Shown here piece after piece: positions 37,476-46,796 of a DNA stretch of 64,000 nucleotides. Below the pieces are notes generated by a model, which had not been told where the DNA came from, ran no database searches, and saw nothing but the letters and a program-made list of their open reading frames with translations. The stretch's first letter is position 1. Each line of letters opens with the position of its first letter. Made by a program: the position numbers and the translations under genes. Source of the stretch: Pseudidiomarina planktonica (GTDB lineage: Bacteria; Pseudomonadota; Gammaproteobacteria; Enterobacterales; Alteromonadaceae); assembly GCF_900177775.1 (NCBI RefSeq), contig NZ_FXWH01000003.1, forward strand, positions 124,001 to 188,000, read 5' to 3'.

Positions 37476-37817
37476 ATGACAGCTACTCAATTTTTCAAAT
37501 GCCTGACCGACACCACCAGACTTAAGTGTCTGCTGTTGATTATGCAGGAAGAAGAGCTCTGTGTATGCGAGCTCATTGCCGCTATTGGTGAGAGCCAGCC
37601 AAAAATATCGCGGCACCTGGCGCAACTTAGAAAGTGCCAATTGCTGACCGATCGCCGCCAGGGTCAGTGGGTGTTTTATCAACTGAATGCCAAGCTACCC
37701 CAATGGCAGCACGATATTTTGCTGCAAACTTTAAGTGCCAACAGAACTGAACTGAATAGCTCACTCCATTCACTGAATGCAATGACCGGGCGACCTGAAC
37801 GAATCGTCTGTTGTTAA
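37476..37817 (+). CDS. arsR: ArsR-family arsenic-responsive repressor
   Basis: This 113-residue winged-helix protein has the metal-binding helix motif ELCVCEL with two cysteines, followed by the recognition helix QPKISRHLAQLRK, and ends in a Cys-Cys pair. It should repress its own operon and release DNA when arsenite binds. It precedes a GAPDH gene and arsJ, so its inducer is very likely arsenical. A GGAG site is present but 14 bases from the ATG. Confidence 0.9.
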   Translation: MTATQFFKCLTDTTRLKCLLLIMQEEELCVCELIAAIGESQPKISRHLAQLRKCQLLTDRRQGQWVFYQLNAKLPQWQHDILLQTLSANRTELNSSLHSLNAMTGRPERIVCC

Positions 37818-37862
37818 AGGTTCTATACTGAACCTATAAAGAACTCAAAAGAGGTAAGCGCA

Positions 37863-38876
37863 ATGACTATTAAAGTAGGTGTGAACGGTTTTGGCCGTAT
37901 GGGGCGGCTGACATTCCGCATTCTGGCCGCGCACAGCGAAGTAGAATTAGTGCAGGTGAATGACCCGGCCGGGAAACCGGAAACCCTGGCGCACTTGTTG
38001 AATTTTGATTCGGTGCATGGCCGCTGGCAGCAACAGGCCGAAGCTAATGAAACCGGCTTTCGCGTAAATGGTCAGCAAGTTGAAGTGACGCAGAATAAAA
38101 CCATTGATGAAACTGACTGGTCTGGCTGCGACATTGTGATTGAAGCGTCCGGCAAAATGAAAACTCAGGAATTGCTGAAAAAGTACCTGCAGCAAGGCGT
38201 TAAAAAAGTAGTAGTTACTGCGCCAGTAAAAGAAGAAGGTGTGCTGGAGTGTGTGCTGGGGGTAAATGACCATCTTTATAGTGGCGACAAATACGACATT
38301 ATTACAGCGGCTTCCTGCACCACCAATTGTTTGGCTCCGGTGGTAAAAGTGATTCATGAAAAGCTGGGTATTAAGCACGGCTCTATGACCACTATTCACT
38401 CTATTACCAATACCCAGACTATTCTGGATGCGCCGCACAAAGACTTACGCCGAGCGCGTGCCTGCGGGGAAAGCTTAATTCCAACCAGCACTGGTTCGGC
38501 AACGGCTATTACGCATATATTTCCGGACTTAAAGGGCAAGCTGAATGGCCATGCGGTGCGGGTGCCACTGGCTAATGCCTCGCTTACCGACGTGGTGTTT
38601 GAAGTTGCCCGCGAAACCACCGTGGAAGAGGTGAATGGTTTCCTCAAAGAAGCATCAGAAAACGAACTACAGGGTATTATGGGTTACGAGACCCGTCCGT
38701 TAGTGTCTATTGATTACAAAACTGACCCACGTTCGAGCATTATTGATGCACTGTCCACTATGGTGGTGAATGGCACTCAGGTGAAAATTTATGCCTGGTA
38801 TGACAACGAATGGGGTTACGCCAACCGTACCGCCGAGCTGGTTATTAAAGTAGGTACCGGACTCAATGCTGGCTAA
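37863..38876 (+). CDS. ArsJ-associated glyceraldehyde-3-phosphate dehydrogenase
   Basis: A 337-residue GAPDH with the NAD-binding start [12 protein letters not shown] and catalytic Cys152 in [10 protein letters not shown]. Gaps in the usual sequence and its position between arsR and arsJ mark it as the arsenic-operon paralogue. Known chemistry: with arsenate instead of phosphate it forms unstable 1-arseno-3-phosphoglycerate, which ArsJ exports, together giving arsenate resistance. An AGAGGT site precedes the ATG. The end overlaps the arsJ start by 11 bases. Confidence 0.93.
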   Translation: MTIKVGVNGFGRMGRLTFRILAAHSEVELVQVNDPAGKPETLAHLLNFDSVHGRWQQQAEANETGFRVNGQQVEVTQNKTIDETDWSGCDIVIEASGKMKTQELLKKYLQQGVKKVVVTAPVKEEGVLECVLGVNDHLYSGDKYDIITAASCTTNCLAPVVKVIHEKLGIKHGSMTTIHSITNTQTILDAPHKDLRRARACGESLIPTSTGSATAITHIFPDLKGKLNGHAVRVPLANASLTDVVFEVARETTVEEVNGFLKEASENELQGIMGYETRPLVSIDYKTDPRSSIIDALSTMVVNGTQVKIYAWYDNEWGYANRTAELVIKVGTGLNAG

Positions 38877-40092
38877 GCTTTCGGCTGAAATTCGCCAGTA
38901 TTTAATTGTTACCGGCAATTACTGGGCTTTTACTCTTACTGACGGTGCGCTGCGCATGCTGGTGGTTTTGCACTTCCACCAGTTGGGTTATAGCCCGCTG
39001 CAAATTGCCATGCTGTTTTTGTTCTACGAGTTTTTTGGCGTAGTCACGAATCTGGTGGGTGGTTGGCTGGGCGCCCGGGTGGGCTTGAATCGCACCATGA
39101 ATATTGGCCTGGCGTTGCAAGTGGTGGCGCTGAGTATGTTGTTGGTGCCCTCGACCATGCTTAGCGTTATTTGGGTGATGGCCGCCCAGGCATTGTCTGG
39201 TATTGCCAAAGATCTCAATAAAATGAGCGCGAAAAGCGCCATTAAGTTATTGGTAGCCGACGACGCTCAGGCAACTTTATACAAATGGGTCGCGTTCTTA
39301 ACCGGCTCGAAAAACACGCTAAAAGGCGTTGGTTTCTTTGTTGGTGGTGCGCTGTTGGCCTGGTTAGGGTTTCAGGGCGCAGTGCTGGCTATGGCGGTTG
39401 CGCTTGCCGCGGTGTGGATAATCAGTCTGATATTCCTGAAAGCGGATTTGGGTAAGGCCAAAGGCAAACCTAAGTTCCGGGATATTTTTTCCAAAAGCTC
39501 AGCTGTGAATTGGCTGTCGGGTGCTCGCATGTTCTTATTCGGCGCACGCGATGTTTGGTTTGTGGTGGCAATTCCGGTGTATTTTTCCAGTCAGTTGGGC
39601 TGGAATCCAATTGGGGTAAGTACCTTCATGGCCGTCTGGGTCATTGGCTATGGGGTGGTGCAAACCATAGCGCCGAAACTAACCGGCGCCAGCAGTGGAC
39701 AAGTACCTGATGGCCGCAGCGCGTTTGGCTGGGCCTTGCCGTTACTTAGCGTGACCTTATTAATGGCGCTTGGCCTGTGGCTGCAGTGGCCGGCTGAGCA
39801 AGTGCTGGTTATTGGATTACTGATATTTGGCGCACTATTTGCGGTAAACTCCTCGCTGCACAGCTATTTAATCGTCAGCTACGCTGGCCGCGACGGGGTA
39901 TCCTTAGATGTGGGCTTTTATTACATGGCCAATGCCATGGGCAGGCTTATAGGTACCATACTCTCGGGTTGGGTTTATCAAGCCTATGGATTGCTACCTT
40001 GTTTGTTGGTTGCAGCCGTATTTATTTCATTGGCGGCCTTATTTGCCCTCGCTTTGCCGGTAACCGCGCGCGCACCAGAACCTGACGTTTGA
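38866..40092 (+). CDS. arsJ: Organoarsenical efflux transporter ArsJ (MFS)
   Basis: A 408-residue major facilitator protein with about 12 membrane segments. The N-terminal [20 protein letters not shown] segment and the central [12 protein letters not shown] region are typical of ArsJ. It exports 1-arseno-3-phosphoglycerate made by the preceding GAPDH, whose gene it overlaps by 11 bases. No terminator follows; the phosphate-type operator array of the next unit begins right at the stop codon, and the two loci touch. Confidence 0.92.
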   Translation: MLAKLSAEIRQYLIVTGNYWAFTLTDGALRMLVVLHFHQLGYSPLQIAMLFLFYEFFGVVTNLVGGWLGARVGLNRTMNIGLALQVVALSMLLVPSTMLSVIWVMAAQALSGIAKDLNKMSAKSAIKLLVADDAQATLYKWVAFLTGSKNTLKGVGFFVGGALLAWLGFQGAVLAMAVALAAVWIISLIFLKADLGKAKGKPKFRDIFSKSSAVNWLSGARMFLFGARDVWFVVAIPVYFSSQLGWNPIGVSTFMAVWVIGYGVVQTIAPKLTGASSGQVPDGRSAFGWALPLLSVTLLMALGLWLQWPAEQVLVIGLLIFGALFAVNSSLHSYLIVSYAGRDGVSLDVGFYYMANAMGRLIGTILSGWVYQAYGLLPCLLVAAVFISLAALFALALPVTARAPEPDV

Positions 40093-40192
40093 CTGTAGCG
40101 ACCTAAACACAAGGCATTCACGATAACGTCACAAAGCATTCACCAAGCCGTCACTTTCATGTAACGGCCTTGTCACAAAAACTCCGTAGATT
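40093..40192 (+). promoter_or_regulatory. Extended PhoB-box array and promoter
   Basis: Seven-base units recur every 11 bp, each separated by 4 bases. Six are clear: CATTCAC 40115, ACGTCAC 40126, CATTCAC 40137, CCGTCAC 40148, ATGTAAC 40159 and TTGTCAC 40170. Two degenerate ones precede them (CTGTAGC 40093, TAAACAC 40104). The unit and spacing match the Pho box (CTGTCAT-N4-CTGTMAY). A -10-like TAGATT at 40187-40192 starts 10 bases after the last unit, the geometry of PhoB-activated promoters that lack a -35. Confidence 0.78.
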
Positions 40193-40240
40193 GCACATCG
40201 TCTTAATTTACAAATTGACGCAATTCCAACGGAGATAACA

Positions 40241-41731
40241 ATGAAAGCGAATAAACTTTTTGCATTAAGCGCGCTGACTGCTTCCCTGATGCTGGCTGGT
40301 TGTGGTGGTGACATCAACCTAACCCCAACTTCTGTCGATAACTCAACTGACAACTCAGTTACTAACCCAGGTGGCGGCGGTAGCACTGACAATAACTGTG
40401 CAAGTTATACCGATGATGGCGTTACAGTTCGTGGCTCTGTTGAAGGCGACAACTGTGTATACAGCTCAAACTTCTCAACTCCAAACAACCCAATCCGTAC
40501 TGACATCCGCATCGTTGATTTGCCAAACGATGGCGCGCACATTTTCCCGAACGGTTTGTACATTGGTGACGGTTTGGAAAACGATCCGGCCAACATTCCT
40601 GCCAACGGTCCAACTCTGACTATTGATGCTGGCGCTACTTTAGCGTTCCAGGATGCTGACGGCTTTGTGCAAATCGCACGTGGTTCAAAAATTATTGCTG
40701 AAGGTGAAGCAAATGCACCAATTACCTTCACTGCTGACGAAGACTTAACTGGCGACGTAAACAAAGACACTGACCGTGGTTTATGGGGCGGTGTGATTTT
40801 GCTTGGTCGTGGTATTTCAAACAAATGTGATCAGGCTGACTTAGAGAACTGTAGCCTGGAAGCTGAAGGCGGCGCTGGCTTGTACGGCGGCAGTGACAAC
40901 AGCGATGACTCTGGCGTATTAAGCCACGTAGTTGTTAAGTACGCAGGTTTCGAAGTTGCCGTTGGTAACGAATTAAACGGTATTACTTTCTACGCAATCG
41001 GCGATGCGACTCAGGTTGACCACATTCAGGTTCACAACAACGTGGATGACGGCATCGAGTTCTTTGGCGGCGCAGTTAATTTTAAACACGCAGTACTAAC
41101 AGGTAACGGCGATGATTCACTGGATTGGGCTGACGGTTGGTCAGGCGCAGGTCAGTACATCTACGTTCGTCACAACGAATCTTTAGCAAACCGTGGTATT
41201 GAAGGTGACAACAACTCAGGTAACTTCCTGGCTGAGCCTTTCACTTCTCCGCAAATCGCTAACATGACTATTGTTGGTTCTAACTACAGCACCACTGACC
41301 GTGATTCTGAAGGCGTATTGTTACGTCGCGGTACTCAGGCGGAACTGTATAACTTCGTTATTACTGGTCCTGAATTAATGGGCGAGTGTCTAGAGTTAGA
41401 CGACGCAGAAACTTCTGATCACATTGCTGATGGCAACATGGTTATCGAAAGCTCTGTAGTGGCTTGTGCTGAAAACTTTGCAGACCAAACTGCGCAAGAT
41501 TGGTTTGAAGGCGGCGCGAACAACGTTGCACTGACTGACGCGGCCACTGTGTTGGAGAATGGCTTGTACACTGCATCACCAATTCTTGATGCAGCTGGTG
41601 CTGAAGTTGCAGTCACTGCAAAAGCTGACTTAAGCACAGTAAACCCGTTCTTTGATGATGTAGATTTCGTCGGTGCCATATCTGCAGACGACGACTGGAC
41701 AGCTGGCTGGGCGTTTGATTTGAACAACTAA
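40241..41731 (+). CDS. Outer-surface type lipoprotein with parallel beta-helix-like repeats
   Basis: A 496-residue lipoprotein with lipobox LMLAGC (residues about 16-21), then a disordered Gly/Ser/Asn/Thr linker, then a repetitive Asp- and Asn-rich domain with regularly spaced short strands that looks like a right-handed parallel beta-helix (TLTIDAGATLAF, SKIIAEGEANAPITFTA, NNVDDGIEFFGGAVN). Relatives are often labelled only as hypothetical or wrongly as other enzymes. It precedes a TonB-dependent receptor gene, with a terminator between, and is driven by a PhoB-like array, so it may capture or process a phosphorus ligand for that receptor. Function is inference. Confidence 0.82.
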   Translation: MKANKLFALSALTASLMLAGCGGDINLTPTSVDNSTDNSVTNPGGGGSTDNNCASYTDDGVTVRGSVEGDNCVYSSNFSTPNNPIRTDIRIVDLPNDGAHIFPNGLYIGDGLENDPANIPANGPTLTIDAGATLAFQDADGFVQIARGSKIIAEGEANAPITFTADEDLTGDVNKDTDRGLWGGVILLGRGISNKCDQADLENCSLEAEGGAGLYGGSDNSDDSGVLSHVVVKYAGFEVAVGNELNGITFYAIGDATQVDHIQVHNNVDDGIEFFGGAVNFKHAVLTGNGDDSLDWADGWSGAGQYIYVRHNESLANRGIEGDNNSGNFLAEPFTSPQIANMTIVGSNYSTTDRDSEGVLLRRGTQAELYNFVITGPELMGECLELDDAETSDHIADGNMVIESSVVACAENFADQTAQDWFEGGANNVALTDAATVLENGLYTASPILDAAGAEVAVTAKADLSTVNPFFDDVDFVGAISADDDWTAGWAFDLNN

Positions 41732-41755
41732 GAATCAAGAGCGAGTCGCACAGGG

Positions 41756-41800
41756 ACGTGCAAAAAGGCGCTCATTAGCGCCTTTTTATCAGTTGCACGT
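41756..41800 (+). terminator. Intergenic terminator between lipoprotein and receptor genes
   Basis: A perfect 11-bp stem, 41762-41772 with 41777-41787, with loop CATT and a T-run on the descending arm. Outer arms ACGTGCA (41756) and TGCACGT (41794) can extend it. It should stop most transcripts after the lipoprotein gene, with read-through into the receptor. Confidence 0.85.
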
Positions 41801-41849
41801 AGCAAGTTAACACGTGCCCGGCTTTGTCCTCATCTATGGAGCATTCCAC

Positions 41850-44462
41850 ATGAACAGAACGCCTTTTATGAGCAAGAGTAAATTGGGATTGGCCATTGCG
41901 CTGGCACTCTCCAGCCAACTGGCGTTGGCTCAAGAGCAAGCCGCCGATGAGTCAATTGAAGAAGTAGTAACCACGGCAACCCGGTTGCAAGGTTCTGCCG
42001 CCGCAGTAGTTGAAGAACGTAAAGCCCAGGCTTTCGTTGCTGATATTCTGGGTTCAGAGCAGATTTCTCGTACCGGTGACAGCGACGCTGCTTCAGCCTT
42101 ACGACGGGTTACCGGCTTAACCCTGGTTGACGGTAAGTTTATTTATATTCGCGGTTTGGGTGAGCGTTATTCAAGCACCCAGTTGAATGGTGCCCAGGTG
42201 CCTTCACCGGATCCTACCCGTAACGTCATTCCACTGGACATGTTCCCGTCCAGCATCATTGAAAGCTTATCCGTACAAAAGTCTTATTCAGCCGACATGC
42301 CGGCTCACTTCGGCGGTGGTAACGTTGATATTCGTACTACCTCTATTCCTGCTGAAGAAGTATTCAATATTCAGCTAGGTACTGGCTGGAATACTGAAAA
42401 TTCGTCTGACGGCCTGACTTACGACGGTGGTAATGACTGGACTGGCAGCGATGACGTTCGTGCATTGCCGCAGAACTTTTTAGACGCGCTGGCAACTTAT
42501 GGTTCAGTGAACTTCAATGACATCGCAGATTACGAAGGAATTAGCCAGGATGAAGCTCGGTTAGTTAACCGCGACCTGATGAATTCCTTAAACACCGATT
42601 ACGATGTTTATTCCGACAGCATTGCGCCGGAAGTGAAGGCCTCGGTAAGTTATGGTGACCGTTATGAGTTTGGTAGTGACTGGGCCGTTGGCTTTTTAGC
42701 TGGCGTTGATTACGACCGCAGTACTGACAACTCTGACGAGCAGCGTCGGGTACTAGGTTTCGCCGGCGACAGTTTGGTGAACCAGTTCCAGAGCGAATCA
42801 CAAATTACCACGCATTCGGTTGAGCTAAGCGGTATGTTCAGCTTAGGTCTTGAGTACGGTAATAACCATAAGTTGGAAACCACCACCTTATTCTTGCGCG
42901 ACACACAGGATCGTATCGAGCAGGGTATTACTGAATCAATCGATACCATTGGCGAACAGGACTTAGCTTTCTTCGATACCGATATTCGTTACGAAGAACG
43001 TGAATTGTTCTCGAACCAAATTAGCGGTTCACACATGTTCCCTGAGTACATGAATATTGCCGTGGATTGGCAATATACTGAATCTACCGCACGCCGTGAT
43101 GCGCCAGGCAACGTATTTACTCGCCAGGGCGCTGATGCTGATTTGGGTGAGCAAGCAGAAAACCTGAACTACCAGCGTTCACGTAACGCCGCCATTTTAG
43201 AATTCCAGAATCTGGAAGATGAAGTACAAAGCTACGGCGCTGATGTAGAGCTTCCGCTTTATTTCGGTGGTGATGAGCTGGTGTTAACCGGTGGTGGCGA
43301 AGTGATGAAAAAAGGTCGTCAGTCTTATGGCCGTCGATTTGGTTTCAGCACCGAAGGTACTCCTTTCGATCAGTTAACTAACGTTGAGTTCAGCGATTTG
43401 TTTGGTCCGGACAGTGTGAATAACCCGGACAACAACCTGCAGGTTTTTGGTGCACCAACACTGACCGATCCAAACTATCTGGCCGCCCAGCAAATTGAAG
43501 CGGGTTACGGTATGTTTGACTACTCTACCGACAAGTGGCGTTTAAATGCCGGTGCGCGGTGGGAGCAGTACAGTCAGGTATCAGCGCAAATTGATTTGGC
43601 TGAAAGTACTATTATCGGTGATATTGCCAATACCTCGCGCACGGAAGACGACTGGTTTAACTCGCTGGCATTTACGTACTTCCTGAACGATGACATGCAG
43701 TTACGTTTTGGTTACGGCAGCACCACGGTGCGTCCGGACTTGCGTGAAATTACTGAAGTTATCTTCATCGATCCGTTAACCAGCGACAAAGTTCGTGGTA
43801 ACCCGAACCTGGCAAGTTCTGACGTGCAAAATTTTGACGTGCGTTGGGAATGGTATATGCCATCAGGCGATAACTTATCAGTGGCTGCATTCTATAAGGA
43901 TTTAGATAAGCCAATTGAGTCAGTGGAAGCGAAAGCCACGGATTCGGATCGGGTTATTACCTTCTTAAACGGTGATGCTGGTGAAGTTTATGGTGTGGAA
44001 TTTGAGTTCTTAAAAGACTTGAGCTTCGTTACCAGCGGCTTATTCACAACGGGTAACCTGACCCTGTCGGATTCTGAGATTACCATTTCAAATACCGGTA
44101 GTGTGGAGTTAACCAATAACAAGCGCCGTATGACAGGTCACTCTGAGTATGTGGTTAACTTGCAGTTAGGCTATGACTCGGTAAACGGTGAACACAGTGG
44201 CTCGTTGGTTTACAACGTGTTTGGTGAGCGTATCGCCTTCGCTGGTTCAGTGTTTGGTGGCCAGGGTATTGATGATGCTTACGAGCAGCCGTTCCACAGC
44301 TTGGATGCAGTGTACACCTGGTACCCTGACTTCAACTCTAACGTGAAACTTAAGCTGCAGAACTTACTGGGCGAAGACATTGAGATCGAGCAAAACGGTC
44401 AAACCATTCAATCGCAAACAGTAGGTACCAACATTACTTTGGAATACAGCTACTCCTTCTAA
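41850..44462 (+). CDS. TonB-dependent receptor of the Pho-linked island
   Basis: An 870-residue outer-membrane receptor. I use the ATG at 41850 (GGAG 8 bases upstream) rather than an upstream frame start at 41814. A signal peptide ends near LALAQ; the TonB box region is SIEEVVTTATR; the plug has IRGLGERYSSTQLNGAQVP and MPAHFGGGNVDI; the barrel ends with aromatic Phe. It should import a ligand at the expense of TonB energy. Its genes for lipoprotein partner (upstream) and TtpC/TonB module (downstream) are in the same island, and both are preceded by PhoB-like boxes, which suggests a phosphorus-containing ligand rather than iron. Iron use cannot be excluded from sequence alone. Confidence 0.9.
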   Translation: MNRTPFMSKSKLGLAIALALSSQLALAQEQAADESIEEVVTTATRLQGSAAAVVEERKAQAFVADILGSEQISRTGDSDAASALRRVTGLTLVDGKFIYIRGLGERYSSTQLNGAQVPSPDPTRNVIPLDMFPSSIIESLSVQKSYSADMPAHFGGGNVDIRTTSIPAEEVFNIQLGTGWNTENSSDGLTYDGGNDWTGSDDVRALPQNFLDALATYGSVNFNDIADYEGISQDEARLVNRDLMNSLNTDYDVYSDSIAPEVKASVSYGDRYEFGSDWAVGFLAGVDYDRSTDNSDEQRRVLGFAGDSLVNQFQSESQITTHSVELSGMFSLGLEYGNNHKLETTTLFLRDTQDRIEQGITESIDTIGEQDLAFFDTDIRYEERELFSNQISGSHMFPEYMNIAVDWQYTESTARRDAPGNVFTRQGADADLGEQAENLNYQRSRNAAILEFQNLEDEVQSYGADVELPLYFGGDELVLTGGGEVMKKGRQSYGRRFGFSTEGTPFDQLTNVEFSDLFGPDSVNNPDNNLQVFGAPTLTDPNYLAAQQIEAGYGMFDYSTDKWRLNAGARWEQYSQVSAQIDLAESTIIGDIANTSRTEDDWFNSLAFTYFLNDDMQLRFGYGSTTVRPDLREITEVIFIDPLTSDKVRGNPNLASSDVQNFDVRWEWYMPSGDNLSVAAFYKDLDKPIESVEAKATDSDRVITFLNGDAGEVYGVEFEFLKDLSFVTSGLFTTGNLTLSDSEITISNTGSVELTNNKRRMTGHSEYVVNLQLGYDSVNGEHSGSLVYNVFGERIAFAGSVFGGQGIDDAYEQPFHSLDAVYTWYPDFNSNVKLKLQNLLGEDIEIEQNGQTIQSQTVGTNITLEYSYSF

Positions 44463-44490
44463 GGTTTAGTTATTCTGGGTAAACCCTTAC

Positions 44491-44516
44491 AACGGGAGCT
44501 TCGGCTCCCGTTTTTA
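44491..44516 (+). terminator. Intrinsic terminator after the receptor gene
   Basis: A perfect 9-bp stem (44491-44499 with 44504-44512) closed by the very stable C-TTCG-G tetraloop and followed by a T-run. It ends the receptor transcript 29 bases past the stop codon. Confidence 0.93.
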
Positions 44517-44520
44517 TTGC

Positions 44521-44588
44521 GTGCAACAAAAATGACATCTTTACGTCACTAAGCTGTCATGAAAATTCACTAAAGTGCCCCCTATAAA
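44521..44588 (+). promoter_or_regulatory. PhoB-box array upstream of the TonB module
   Basis: Units at 11-bp spacing: GTGCAAC 44521, ATGACAT 44532, ACGTCAC 44543 and CTGTCAT 44554 (an exact Pho half-site), with a final ATTCAC one base out of register at 44565. A -10-like TATAAA at 44583-44588 lies 11 bases after it. The array starts right after the receptor terminator. Confidence 0.75.
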
Positions 44589-44640
44589 TTCTTCGCCGCA
44601 ATTTTTCCGCAATATTGTTGCAACAAATAGGGTATTTCAT

Positions 44641-45432
44641 ATGAAGCTCTTTTTTCTTGGTAGTGCAATTTTGTTGGCAGCCAGCTTTGGTTTGCCGGCA
44701 CAGGCACAAAGTGAATCACTTGAACCTGTGGTTGATGTTGCTGATGCCATTAACCAGACCGCAAAAAAATCCCAGCTAACTATTGATAGCATTGCTGACA
44801 ACATGCAGGAGCGCATGCAGCAATACAAACAAATCAATAAGCAAATTGACGGCTTACGGGTTTATACCCGCCAGTTAGAAAAACAAATTCAGAACCAAAA
44901 CACTGAAAAATCTGAGCTCAGCAGCTCTATTGATGAAGTGAGTGTGGTTGAACGCCAAATCACCCCATTAATGCTGCGCATGATTGATGGTTTAGATGCC
45001 TTTGTTGAACTGGACGTGCCGTTTCTACCAGAAGAGCGGGAAGAGCGCGTTGCAACCTTGCAAGACTTGATGGACCGGGCTGATGTCGATGTGTCTGAGA
45101 AATTCCGTCGGGTAATGGAAGCCTACCAAATTGAAGCTGAGTACGGCCGCACAATTGAAGCTTATACCGGTGAAATGGATGTTGAAGGGCAAGTACAGGA
45201 CGTTGACTTCCTGCGTATTGGCCGGGTTGCCCTGGTTTACAAAACCCGTGATGGTGCCAGTTTAGGGGTGTGGAATCAGAACGCCGGAGCCTGGCAGCCG
45301 CTGAGCGACAGCTACCGCAACAGCGTGACTGAAGCGCTGCGTATTGCTCGTAAGCAACTGGCTCCAGACTTACTTATGTTACCGCTGTTTACCGACAGCA
45401 TAGTTTCAGCTACTCGTGCTGCAGGAGAATAA
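44641..45432 (+). CDS. DUF3450 periplasmic coiled-coil protein
   Basis: A 263-residue exported protein. The start is the ATG at 44641 with AGGG upstream; a longer frame to 44575 lacks support. A signal peptide ends at QAQ, then an alpha-helical region with heptads (residues about 40-105) and a conserved C-terminal block (RVALVYKTRDGASLGVWN) mark DUF3450. In Vibrio TonB2 clusters the equivalent gene also precedes ttpC. It is the first gene of the six-gene energy operon, four bases before ttpC. Its role is unknown, but co-occurrence suggests it contacts TtpC in the periplasm. Confidence 0.88.
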   Translation: MKLFFLGSAILLAASFGLPAQAQSESLEPVVDVADAINQTAKKSQLTIDSIADNMQERMQQYKQINKQIDGLRVYTRQLEKQIQNQNTEKSELSSSIDEVSVVERQITPLMLRMIDGLDAFVELDVPFLPEEREERVATLQDLMDRADVDVSEKFRRVMEAYQIEAEYGRTIEAYTGEMDVEGQVQDVDFLRIGRVALVYKTRDGASLGVWNQNAGAWQPLSDSYRNSVTEALRIARKQLAPDLLMLPLFTDSIVSATRAAGE

Positions 45433-45435
45433 GCA

Positions 45436-46794
45436 ATGAAATTTCTGACTATTTTAGTTGCCGCGAGTGTTGCCATAGCAACCAGTTTTACCAGCGCAGC
45501 ACAAGAGCCGGTGAACCTGGACGAATTGCTGAATCAATTGCAACAAGGGCAGTTTGCACAAAGCCAGCAAAACCAAGAGCGTGAAGCTGAGTTTGCGGCG
45601 CGCTCGCAAGAACAGGAACGCATTTTGCGTGAGGCCATTGCTGAGCGTGAACGTTTGGAAGCCTTGAGCGACCGCCTGGAAACTCAGTTTGAACAAAATG
45701 AAATGGAGTTAACTGGGTTAACTGACGCACTAACGCAACGCATGGGCTCGCTACGCGAACTCTTCGGTGTGTTGCAGCAGGTTGCTGGTGACACCTCAGG
45801 TAATTTGCAGAATTCACTGACTTCCGCACAGTTTCCGGGTCGCAGTGAGCAATTAGACGCGCTGGCGCAGAAAATGGGCTCAACTTCGAAGTTAGCTTCG
45901 ATTGAAGAAATTGAGCAAGTTTGGTTTACCTTGCAGCAAGAAATGACTGAAACCGGCAAGCTGGCTCGCTTTGAAACTGAAGTAACTCAGGCCAGCGGTG
46001 AAAAGCAAACTCAGGAAGTTGTGCGAGTAGGTGCTTTTAACCTGGTTTCAAATGGTAAATATCTGGAATTGATTCCCGGTACCGACAACGTTGCTGAATT
46101 GGTTCGCCAACCGGCAGGTCGTTACATGGATACTGCTGAAGAACTGCAAACCAGCAGTGATCAGGTAGTGGCTTTCGGACTGGATCCAACTGGTGGTTCT
46201 ATTCTGGGGCTGTTGGTTCAGGCACCTGGCTTAATGGAGCGTATTCATCAGGGCGGCACTGTTGGTTACATTATTCTAGCGTTAGGCGCGGTGGGCTTAT
46301 TGCTGGCATTAGAGCGCTTTGTCTCACTGACCTTAGTTGGCAACAAAGTTTCGCGTCAGTTGAAAAAGTCTGAGCCGAGCACGGATAACCCGCTGGGTCG
46401 GGTAATGACGGTTCGCGATAAGTTTCCACAAGCCGACACTGAAACCCTTGAGCTGAAACTTAGCGAAGCGATTTTACAGGAAATACCTAAGCTGACCCGC
46501 AACCTGACCTTTATCAAGATCATTTCAGTAGTGGCACCGCTGATGGGTCTGTTAGGTACGGTAACCGGTATGATTAACACCTTCCAGGCGATAACCCTGT
46601 TTGGTACTGGTGACCCGAAATTAATGGCCGGCGGTATTTCGCAAGCCTTGGTAACCACGGTGCTGGGTCTGGTTGTTGCTATTCCAATGACACTGCTGTT
46701 CGCCACCCTAAACACGCGTAGCAAGAATGTGGTGCACGTGCTGCAGGAACAAGCCTCTGGCGTAATCGCAGAGCGCTCTGAGCGGGGTCAGTAA
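45436..46794 (+). CDS. ttpC: TtpC-like MotA/TolQ/ExbB-family protein with periplasmic domain
   Basis: A 452-residue protein with a signal peptide (TSAAQ), a long periplasmic coiled-coil domain (about residues 25-260) and a C-terminal ExbB-like core with three membrane segments and the motif VAPLMGLLGTVTGMI. This is the arrangement of TtpC, the extra protein required by the Vibrio TonB2 system. It should link the inner-membrane motor to TonB-dependent transport across a larger periplasm. It lies between the DUF3450 gene and a short exbB. Confidence 0.9.
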   Translation: MKFLTILVAASVAIATSFTSAAQEPVNLDELLNQLQQGQFAQSQQNQEREAEFAARSQEQERILREAIAERERLEALSDRLETQFEQNEMELTGLTDALTQRMGSLRELFGVLQQVAGDTSGNLQNSLTSAQFPGRSEQLDALAQKMGSTSKLASIEEIEQVWFTLQQEMTETGKLARFETEVTQASGEKQTQEVVRVGAFNLVSNGKYLELIPGTDNVAELVRQPAGRYMDTAEELQTSSDQVVAFGLDPTGGSILGLLVQAPGLMERIHQGGTVGYIILALGAVGLLLALERFVSLTLVGNKVSRQLKKSEPSTDNPLGRVMTVRDKFPQADTETLELKLSEAILQEIPKLTRNLTFIKIISVVAPLMGLLGTVTGMINTFQAITLFGTGDPKLMAGGISQALVTTVLGLVVAIPMTLLFATLNTRSKNVVHVLQEQASGVIAERSERGQ

Positions 46795-46796
46795 CC

